Program-made: the position numbers and the translations under genes
Assembly (NCBI GenBank): GCA_001632435.1
Contig: KV423920.1
Location: forward strand, 186,001-250,000
Length of the DNA stretch: 64,000 bases
Origin: Calocera cornea HHB12733
Lineage: Eukaryota; Basidiomycota; Dacrymycetes; Dacrymycetales; Dacrymycetaceae
Direction: 5' to 3'
The notes under the pieces: generated by a model
What the model was told of the DNA's origin: nothing
Seen by the model: only the letters and a program-made list of their open reading frames with translations
Databases searched by the model: none
In this document: piece after piece, positions 55,114 to 64,000 of the stretch
Numbering within the stretch: the stretch's first letter is position 1
How the letters are laid out: each line of letters begins with the position of its first letter

Positions 55114-58100
55114 CTACGACCACCACCCGTCGTCCCCCTCGGTCGGCGCGACGCTCACGCTGCTCAGCGCGGGGGAGGCGGACCGCTGGCTGCCCTTGAA
55201 GTTGGCTGAGAATGCGCGCACGTAAGATGGCCGCTCGCCAGCAGCGGCAACAGCGATGGGCTTGGGCGTCGTGCTCCGCTCCGGCTCCTTCGGGGCGTGC
55301 ATGGACGCCCACAGGCCTGGCGGGGTCGACACGCGCGGGGTGGACGCGCTCTCCCGGTCGGGCATGTCGAGGTACGAGAAGGCCGTGTCGTCTGACGACA
55401 TGCTCGTCGCGGGTCGGAGGGGGAAGGGTGCGGCGGGAGCGTACGTGGCGCTGCTCCCGTTGACGGAGGAGCGGGAGGTCGACTGCGAGAGAGAACGGCT
55501 CTGCTCTGCCGCGGTGTAGTACTCGAGCTGCTGCCGCAGCTGGGTGACCTCGGCCTCGAGGCTGCCCTGTCTGGCCTGTAACGAACAGGTAAGCAACAAT
55601 GACTCAATATGGGGCACGGGAAAGGTGACCCACCTGGTACTCGGCCGCTCGGCCGTCCGAGTCCTCCAATCTGTGCTGCATCATCTGCATATCGGACTCC
55701 AGCTGGCGCCGGAGCGACTCTGACGTCTCCCGTTCGGACTTGAGCCCCGCCAGCTCCGTTTCAGCCTGACGGCACTTCTTCTCCCACTCGGTCGAGCGCT
55801 GTTGCACTTGTGCAATGCTATTCTTCGAAGCGATCGCGTTGCGCTGGAGGTTCGCAAGCTTGGTCTCCTGCTCGTCAAACCGCTTCTTCATCGCAGCAAA
55901 CTCGCCTTCCATGACCTTGGCACGGTCGCGCTGCTTCCGGAGCTCTTGCAGCTCGTCGTCATCCGCACTGCTGATCAGTTTCGTGAGAGTTTCCACTTGT
56001 TGCGCTGTACGGCGGATGTCGTCCCAGTGGGTCTGGTGGCTGTTCGCCTCCTCCCTGCTCTTCTCCAGATTGGAGAGCTTCTCGCGGAGAATTTCGGCAT
56101 CTCTGGTTGCATTCCAGGCTTCCCTTTCCAGCTTCGACACCTGTTCGTTATGAATAGACTGAGACCGCACAGCTACGAACATGCTCACCTGAGCCTTGAG
56201 ACGAAGGTTATTTTCCAGAACATCTGTCTTTTCCACCTCCACCTGAGCCAGCTTTTCACGGCTCTGTGTTGCCGCAGACTTGGCAGTGGTGATCTCGACG
56301 TCCTTCTCAGCGACTTGTTTCTCCAGGTCATCGCGCAGCGCCTTGCTGTCCAACGCACGAGCCTTCCAGCTCTCGAGCTCCCTGCGAAGATCTCGCTGCT
56401 CAGCCGACACTTGGTCGCGTTCAGACTGCGCCACCGTTACAGCACTCTCGAGTGCTGCCTTGTCGGTCTCCAAGAGAACGGTGGTAGTTGACGCCTCCGC
56501 GAGCTGCCGCCGCAGATCCGCGTTTTCAAGGGAAAGAGTCTGCAGTTCTTGTATCCCCGACAGTGCACGGCCTCCTTCCAATAGTTGCTCGCGAACTTCG
56601 TTCAACGACTCGACAGCAGTGGAAAGCTCCTTCGGCACAGAAGTGAGGCTAGCATAAAGTTTCTTGTTGCTCTCCACCGAAGTCTCGAAATGCGCGTGAA
56701 TAACCTCTTGGCGCACGATAAGATTGTCGAATGTGCCTGCCGCGGGAACCAAGTCTTTCAGAGTCAACAAAGGCGCGAGGTATTCCTTCAGTTGTGATGC
56801 AACATCTTCAGTATTCAAGGTCGGCGCGGTCTCCGCAAGCTGGGTCACCACAACATCAGTCAGACCCTCAAGGATATCCTGCTTGAGTTGCTTGACATTG
56901 ATCGGAGGTGGCATGAGCCTCTCGACATAGGCTGCCATTTGCTCACTAAGAGCTGGCACATCCAAGGGTGCCGGCGCCATAGAAGACAAGAGTGGTCCAA
57001 GGCGTTGGACAATCAGGCCTGCAGTTTCCTTCTTGTCCGAGGCAAGATCGATCAGCTGAGAGATATGTGGTTTGACAGCTTCCGACAGCTGTGCAGTGAG
57101 CATGTCGACATCCAAGGGTTCGACGCGAAGAGAAGCTATCTGAGGCAGGACCATTTGAGAAAGCTCTGACAAGAGGAGCTCCCGGTCATCATCAGACCGT
57201 GCATGGCTCAGGTTACTGAGGCTGCTGAGAAGGTCCTCGAACCCAGACATGGCAGACGAGATAGTCTCCTTGGTCCGCGCTCCCACTGCCTCCAATAAGG
57301 CGGTACTATCGAGGTCTTGTGGGGCCTGCGAATAGCTGGGGGGGAATGCCTCCCGTATTTGTTGCATCAATTGCTGTCGGAGCTCGTCATGCTGGTTGGC
57401 GATTGCAGCCCTGAGCAGTTCGATGGGCGGGTGGCCTAGGTCTTGAGATGCCGAGGATCTGGTGTGTAATGCCAGAGGCAGGTTGTCTTGTATACGTGAC
57501 TCGACGGCCTCGGCCACTTTTTGAATCAATTCTTCGGTGTCGAATGATACGGGCTCCCTGGATGCGCTCGCTGAAGCATGCTCAGCAAGGATATTCGTCA
57601 ATACGTCTGTGAGAACCGCCATCTTTTCATGCAGGAGGGCGCCGAACCGCTCCTCAAAGTCCTCCATCTGATCGAGTGTGGCGCCGGGCAAGGAACCGGA
57701 AGACGTTGGCCCTCCATTGTAGGCAGGAGAGGGAGTTCGCATTTGAGGCATCGATGATGCCCGATGAACAGCATGAGAAGGCGCCACAAGTCCCGCCGCA
57801 ATTGATGCCGGCCCTTGTTGAATCGCCATTTCGAGAGTGCGAGACTGTCCGATGGACATCTCTTGTCGAGAGCTTCCCTCGGCGAACGTAGAGTTGACCA
57901 ACTCAGAAACGGCCAACGCCGCGTCCACGTCAGATAGGACACCATCGAACTCCTCCTCTGAGTGGAAATCCCTAGAATGGTGGTGCGACCTCTTCCCACC
58001 TCGGCTATCGCCATCAGAGCCATAGGCGTTCAAGGCCTTGAACAAGGACGCGGGTACTTTGGTGGTGGACATGGGATGATTGTATTCCAATGGGATGGAG

Positions 58101-61100
58101 GCGCTGTGCGGGATCCTGGGTTGAGGCTCTGGATCCATTGCCACTGGTACCGGCATGAGAGCTGGCGCAGACGCTCGCGCACTCCAGTTGGGTGATTCGA
58201 AAATGAGATCGGTGGTGATCGGCTCCAATGTCATACGTCTAGTGAATGGGCTAGACTGAAGGACGGCTGGCGGTGGGAGCTGCGGCGGTGGGAATTGGAA
58301 ACCGGCAAGCCGTTGACGCTTCTGACCCTCATCGCTCTCGCCTTCCGACATGTTTTCCTTGTCGTCATCTTCAGACAACTGAGAAGCCTCCTCCTCGTCA
58401 GACTCGTTTGTCCTTCGTCGTCGCTTTTCGCGGCCTTGCATCAAACGGCCCTCCTCGTCCTCCGCGTCGGAGCCGTCCATCATCATCCTGGTGGATTCGG
58501 CCTGCAGCTCGAAGCTAAGTGAGGGTGCTTGCGGGGGAGGCTGGAAGTTGAAACCGTGCTCCGAAACGCTTGCAGGCAATGCAAACGTTGGTCTAAACTC
58601 CGGAGCGTTTACATTGAGGTGGGGGATTGATCCTTGCCTTCCGTGCATGGTCATGGAAGGAGGTGTGGGGTATGGGTTCTGGTGCAGTACGGCCATATTG
58701 GGCGGAGAGCCCGAGAGGAATGGGTTCGGTCCAGTGTATGAACCTGGCCGGGTATGTGCTCCTCCAAAGACAAAAGGTTTGGCGTGTGGGTTCAAGACTG
58801 ACCCGCCTAAGCCTCCCTCGGGGGAGAAAACCGTATTAGACGCAGATCTGGAATGTGACATGGTTATCGATGCATGCGGGGAATGGTCGATTGCGGGGTA
58901 GGGTATCGGTGCGAATGGTACTGGGTATGCGGACGGTTGTGGTTGGGAATAGTACACGCTTGCGTGTGACTGAAGTGGTTGGGCCGGCGCGCCAAAGTTC
59001 TCTACGGCACCGGCTTCTTCGCTTGGGTTTGACAGGAGCTCACTGGTATCCTCTTGGCTGTGCTCGTTCATGCTATAGGAGCGCTCGCTTCGTTGTGTGG
59101 GCAGGTAAGCGACTTCCGGCTCCAACAGAGCTGTTGGCGGGTTGGGGAAGTTCGGCAGCCGGCGAGGACTGTCGTAGTCCGGTGACTGGACGGTAGTTTG
59201 AGGATCGGAGACGGGTTGAGAGTGAGTATGCGTCTTGTTGGCACTATGCTCTTGGAGTCCTTGAGCCTTGAGCATGCGCTTGTGCAACCGCTCCTGGCGA
59301 GCATGTTCTTCATCCGAAGGGTTGGACCACATTGAGTCAGACTAGGCCGCGGTCAGACAGCAATCAGTACCATATTGTGTTGGCATACCATATCGTCGTC
59401 ATCCACGTCCTCCAGCTCCTCTTCACCAGTGTGCACATCCTCACTCGCCGTCCACTCGGCAACAGGATCCTCATCATTTTCACCCTCCGGCTCCTCGGTG
59501 ACATGAGCCAGCTGCATGCTCACACCGGCCAAGTCAACCCCTTCCCCGGCAAACGGCATGTCCGCCACATCACCAGGGAACTCGGTGGCAGTCGGCCGCC
59601 TGGAGTGCGAAGGCAAGGTGAGCATGTCGTCGTCATCCTGATCGTCCATGTCAGGCTCCGAGCGACCATCAGAGAGGTCCTCCCGCTCATGGTCATCCTC
59701 CTCATCATTGATCGCGCTCTCAAAGTCGATCTCCGACGCCTGGAGGGAGAGGTCCGGCTCGGGCGCGGTGCCAAAGGTCGACCCGTCGAGAGAGATGTTT
59801 GTCTCGCCCACATCCTGGTACACTGACAGGCCGGAGGCGTCGCCCTCCGGCTCAGCGTCGACCGCAAGGCCGGTCTCATCCTCCGAGGGATCCTCTAAGC
59901 CGAACCCTCTCGCAAAGTCAGCCACACTCATCGGCTTAGGCAACTCTACTGCAGGAGCGACAGTTTCCTCAACAGACACTTCGACGACAGGCGTGTCCTC
60001 CTCCTCAGGCTCTTGCTCTTCGGCGATCCCTCCGATGTTTCGGGGTGGGAAGGTGAACCGAGGTTGGAATTCGGGCGCAGCGGCGCTGAGGCTCAGGCTG
60101 GTCTGGTGACCGAGGCGGCGTGGGGCTTCCCCACTTGACGGGCTCTCATTGGGAGAGGTAGGGGACAGCTTGGCGAGCTTGTACTGCAGCATCCCAGGGG
60201 AGAAGGATGATGTCATCTGGCACAAGGTCAATATATGCGCTCTAAGAAGGAACGAAACAGGCGCATACAGAGAGTGACCTGGAATGGGCATGCGCAGGGG
60301 CCATAATAGCGGGGATGGGCACGGGCATCTGCATCTGCGGTGCTGCGGTGGACGGCTGGCTGTACCCCAGCGAGGCAAGCTTCAAGTCCACCACCTCTTG
60401 CTTGTAGCGGTCCCAAGCACCCTGCATCCTAGTCAGCTTTACGTATTTGGTAGATACGGATTGACGTACGGGGGCAGGCATGACAGTCGTGTACGGCGGT
60501 CCGACGTCGGGCTCGAACTCGTCGAATGTGGGATGCGAAAGCAGTTCCAACAGAAGATCGGGCTCTGGCAGAGCATCTTCCCCAAGGAACAGCACTGGCT
60601 GTCTGATCCAGAGACTCCGCTTCTTACCAGCATCCTTCACATCCGGCCCTTTTCCCGCCTCTTCCTCCTCCTCCTCTTTGATCTCGTCCAGGCCTCCGAC
60701 CCCTCCTTCTATCGGAAGAAGCACCACGTAGCGCTTCGGCTTCTCGTACGTGGTCGGCGTAGGCGCAGCTCCAGCGGGGCTAGCGACGGGGGCGGCGCTA
60801 GCCACCACAGCAGGGGCGGCCTTCCTCGCCTGCGGACCTCCCAGCGCGGCCTTTGGCGGTCCACCAATGCTCGGCTGCCTCCTGCTCCTCTGCTGAAAGT
60901 TGGTCGGGCTCGGCCCCAGCCCCGCAAGCTGCGATGGCGACCTCGCATGCCCATGCAACTGCGCGTGCGGATTGGGGTGGAACCCCGGAGAGAGGCTTGG
61001 CATCTGCATCTGCGAGGGTGAAGTCGCGTGCTGGCGGTGCGGGGTGAGCTGCGGGATCTGCAGCTGCGAGGGGGAGCGGCCGTGCCCGTGTGACTGTGCT

Positions 61101-61531
61101 GGGGAGGGGAGAGAGTTGGCAGGCGGGTACCCAGGGCCGGGCATCGTCATCGGCATAGGCATCTGCATGCCCATGACTGACTGCGGGCCGCCGCCCATCT
61201 GCAGGCCGACATTGAGCTGCGCGAGCGAAGGGTGGCCCGCGATCGCCCCTGGCATAGGGGCGAATCCTGCGCCGGGCGGCATTGACCCTGGGATGAAGCC
61301 GGCCATGCTGGGGCGTGAGACGTGCCCCTGCTGGTGCGGGTTGAACGGCTGCGGGACAAAGTGGGGCGCTGGGTAGTTGCCCGGGATGCGCGGCGGCGGG
61401 GTGCCTCTCGAGAGCTGCGGGTGCGGGTGGTGGTTCCCCGCGAGCGCGGCGTTGAGCGCGTTGCCAAACAGCGGGGCGCCCTCGAACATCGTCGGTGCGC
61501 CGAAGCCGGGGTTGTGGCCCCGCCTCGCCAT
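55114..61531 (-). CDS. Very large coiled-coil protein of unknown function
   Basis: Six exons, 61531-60470, 60421-60269, 60216-59389, 59341-56189, 56140-55634 and 55575-55114, give about 2054 residues; all joins are phase 0. The N-terminus (residues 1-260) is Met/Pro/Gly/Gln-rich and disordered. A conserved-looking block, KRYVVLLPIEGG...KRSLWIRQPVLF...LSHPTFDEFEPDVG...GAWDRYKQEVVDLKL (about 265-375), follows. A long acidic Ser/Glu region includes KRRRRTNE and KRQRL basic patches, and residues about 1560-1930 form a continuous coiled coil (SLENADLRRQLAEAST, LESWKARALDSKALRDDLEKQVAEKD). The tail is Ser/Pro-rich. Introns are consensus GTACGT/GTATGC/GTGAGC. The 48-nt fifth intron lacks stops and may be retained. 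No named family is recognised; scaffold or nuclear-envelope/spindle roles are only guesses from architecture. Confidence 0.8.
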
Positions 61532-62421
61532 GCGGACTGACTTGCTAGGCGGGGTGGTGGTATCGGGGTATCGATGCTGGTATCAGAGGTGGTGCTTGGC
61601 CGTGCGCTGCCTGCTGCGTACCCGAACCGGGGCTGGCTCAGCTGGTATGCGGACGGAGCAGACGGGCGGGGCGGGGCACCGAGTCAGGTATGTTGCGACG
61701 AGGCGAGGAGGAGCGGTGCCCGGTGGTGAGGGGATGCAGGGGGGTCGAGAGCCTCGAGGCAGGAGGCAGTAATGCAGGATGAACCTGACGGAAGGCGACC
61801 CTTGCTTGGAAGGTGCGACAGAATAATTCCCTTCTCCCGCTTTACCTGCCAATTTGCACGTGGCTTCCGTGATGCCCCTGATGGTCCTTTGTACATTACG
61901 ATCACACTAGTCTGTTTTCATAGGCCGATATGATGGTAAACAATGACAATTGGCGGGGTACACCAGTGTGCTGTACATGCATCAAGGCGCCTGGCCGATC
62001 GACTCCTGTCATGGACGTTTCAGCAGCTGTCAAGAATGAACTAAGATGGCACTGTGACACGTCAAAAGTCCCCTCTCGTGACCCCCACGCACCCGCCTTG
62101 CTCATCCCCACGCGCCTCCCCGGCAGCCAATGGCAATATTCTCCAGGAGGCTCTATGTTCCTGCCTGGAAAGCTACGAAAAGATGGAAGCTCCAGACCGG
62201 CCGGCAGCGGCGCGCTACCCTGAGCGGGGACGGAAACGTAATAATACGCCCTCGCGACTGTCTCAGCATCCTGCTGGAATGCACGCTGACCGGCAATAGC
62301 GCAATGCGGACGTAGAGGAAGCCGTCCCTTACATAGGAGGCTGGCCCGGCCTCAATCACCGCGCAAGGCACAACTTACCTCGCTTGACTCGGATTGAGAC
62401 TGCAAGCGCATAGATGCAGTC
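61532..62421. promoter_or_regulatory. Divergent promoter, coiled-coil gene and ChaC gene
   Basis: 890 bp between two divergent starts; no gene is supported. It should hold both promoters and 5' leaders. Confidence 0.5.
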
Positions 62422-63432
62422 ATGACATACACCGTGTTCGGGTACGGCTCGCTCATATTCAAGCCGCCGCCGCACACCGTCAGGAGGCGTGAGTCGTTCA
62501 CCCTCTACCGGGCTATACGTGAGACTGACGCGGTGCAGAACCGGGATACGTCAAGGGCTACGTCCGCCGGTTTGCCCAGAGCTCGTGGGACCATCGCGGC
62601 ACGCCGGAGGTGCGCTGACCTGGCTGTTACTCCATTTGCGTACTCATTCGGCGTGTAGCGACCCGGCAGAGTAGTGACGATCATCCCCTGGGCGGAATGG
62701 CACGCCCTCGCGCAGGTGAGTCCCCTCTCCTCACCACAACACCCCGCCACAGTCCGACTCACCCTTTTTCGCTCTGCAGGAACGAAAACACGAAGAAGCG
62801 GCAGACGAGGAGGACATCGTCTGGGGCGTGGCGTACACGATCGACCCAGCGTTCGAGGATGAGGTGCGGGCGTACCTCGGTGAGCCCACCCCTGCCTGCG
62901 TCTTCATCAGACAGTCGAGCTAACGCCGGCGGTAGACTACAGGGAGAAGAACGGCTATTCCGTGCACACGGAAGATATCTACAACCTCGTCGACGGCAAG
63001 GAGCAGCTCATCATCCCCCAGTGTATCGTGCGTCCCCCTTTCGGTCCTCCTTGTACTCGTTTCCGGAATTGACAGAAGGCAGCTGTACGTCGGCTTAGCG
63101 TCCAACCCCTCGTTCGTCGGCCCAGAGCCGCTGGATTACCTTTCACATCGGATCTGGAGCTGCACCGGTCCGTCGGGGAGGAACAGGGTGCGTATTCGCT
63201 TTCCTCCGTGGACGGTGAGAGGGGAGCGGATGCTGACGCGGCGCAGGACTACCTGTACGGACTGGCGAAGGCGATCCGCGAGCTCGCCCCGGGGAGCCAT
63301 GATGTGCACCTGGCGAATCTTGAGGCGCGTGTGCAAGCACTTGAGGCGGCTGAGGGGGAGGGGAAGGACGTGCCCGGGACGAGTCAGCCGACGATGAATG
63401 GGCATGAGGAGGTCAGTAAGGATACACAATAG
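62422..63432 (+). CDS. GCG1: ChaC-type glutathione gamma-glutamylcyclotransferase
   Basis: Degrades glutathione to 5-oxoproline and Cys-Gly in the cytosol. Seven short exons, 62422-62488, 62539-62609, 62659-62715, 62780-62879, 62936-63027, 63083-63187 and 63247-63432, give 225 residues. The substrate loop appears at the start (YTVFGYGSLIFKPPP). Splicing restores PGYVKGYVRRFAQSSWDHRGTPE, RPGRVVTIIP, IVWGVAYTIDPAFEDEVRAYLDYREKNGY, PQCILYVGLASNPSFVGPEPLDYLSHRIWSCTGPSGRN and DYLYGLAKAIREL, which are the ChaC blocks in order. A stretch of about 50 residues at the C-terminus is extra relative to yeast Gcg1 and partly coiled coil. Several introns are only about 50 bp, and the exon 6 acceptor at 63082 was chosen because it alone restores LYVGL in frame. 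Confidence 0.9.
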
Positions 63433-63584
63433 ATTTTCAGGAGGGGCGGCTGCGTGCATACAGCTGCGACCTGTCACACCTGGCCTTACGATGATGTATT
63501 ACATTTTGATTAGACCGGAACATCTCACCACCAGAACCCATAGTTGACAGTCATCCCAAGCGCAACACACGAACTCCCCCTGCA

Positions 63585-63943
63585 CTACGGGATGGGCGAG
63601 ATGTCCCCCCCGTCATCCTTGCCGTCCTTCCCATCCTTCCCGTTCTCCTTCCCATTCGTCCCATACAGCTTCGGACTCTCCTGGATCGTTAGTAGCCGCG
63701 TGTTCTCCCCCGCAGCCGCAACAGTAGGCGACATCGTCCCTCCTCCTCTTGTGAGGCTCTGCCCGCGCCTGCTGTCGGGCGAAGGATTGCGCGACGTCTT
63801 GATGCGCCGCTCGCGCTCGATGATGCCGCGCATCACCGCTGCGTTGCCACGCCGCTTGACCACTTGTCGCGTGTGGTTGTCGGTATACAAGTCTGTCTCG
63901 TCGACGATCTCTTCGTTGATCATCTCCTCGATGATGTCTTCCA
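63585..63943 (-). CDS. MAM3: CNNM/Mam3-like membrane transporter, last exon only
   Basis: The C-terminal exon of a gene whose remainder lies beyond the right edge. TG GAA GAC following a CTGACAG acceptor opens the block VEDIIEEMINEEIVDETDLY, the end of the CBS-pair module seen in CNNM/Mam3 (DUF21) proteins, which handle magnesium or manganese at vacuolar or plasma membranes. The tail contains Arg/Lys, Ser and Gly/Lys/Asp repeats (GKDGKDGKDDGG) and is disordered. Length, transmembrane segments and start cannot be assessed. The stop is at 63585-63587. Confidence 0.75.
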
Positions 63944-64000
63944 CTGTCAGGCGATCAGCAGTGCTCGAGCGAACAGAGTAGGGAATACGCACGAGTGATG

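Overview
The window is nuclear DNA from a filamentous basidiomycete fungus, most likely an Agaricomycete. Most genes carry several short introns of about 45 to 75 bp with GTRNGY donors, CTGAY/CTRAY branch sites and YAG/AAG acceptors. The set of families is fungal: CHS7, a fungal GT25 enzyme, a Yfh7-like kinase, an Rtf2 factor, a Cys-rich single-pass surface protein and LRR-type F-box proteins. I rebuilt the exon structures by hand. In each spliced model the exon lengths sum to a whole number of codons. No prokaryotic operon, CRISPR array, rRNA or convincing tRNA is present. One run of 100 N (51608-51707) is an assembly gap.

Left part (1-13.5 kb): a PHD-finger protein gene and an F-box gene (both minus) are followed by a tandem pair of large single-exon orphan genes (5616-8000 and 10431-12992, both minus). 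Both orphans keep homologous promoters and 5' leaders. Between them lies an inverted, decayed copy of the 3' half of the PHD-finger gene that still carries the parent's last intron.

Centre-left (14-32 kb): a branched-chain aminotransferase, a small coiled-coil membrane protein found only after splicing, a Yfh7/uridine-kinase-like P-loop kinase, a GT25 glycosyltransferase and the chitin-synthase export factor CHS7. A gene-poor stretch of nearly 6 kb follows; it contains a 489-bp MITE-like element with perfect 31-bp terminal inverted repeats. Then come a Pho85-type cyclin and a small two-helix membrane protein that is also visible only after splicing.

Centre-right (32.8-46 kb): TRM2 tRNA methyltransferase, an F-box/LRR-like protein divergent from RTF2, a Cys-rich single-pass membrane protein and a 1135-residue helical-repeat plus CHAT-protease protein with both catalytic residues present.

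Right part (47-64 kb): the DBP3-like DEAD-box helicase, divergent from the E2 subunit of branched-chain 2-oxoacid dehydrogenase; then the gap, a short oxysterol-binding protein, a 2054-residue coiled-coil protein of unknown function, a ChaC-type glutathione cyclotransferase and the last exon of a CNNM/Mam3 transporter running off the right edge. BCAT and the E2 subunit act in the same branched-chain amino-acid catabolic route but lie about 35 kb apart; I read this as chance rather than a cluster. The most unusual content is the duplicated orphan locus with its repeated leader exon, the MITE, and the intact helical-repeat/CHAT protein.
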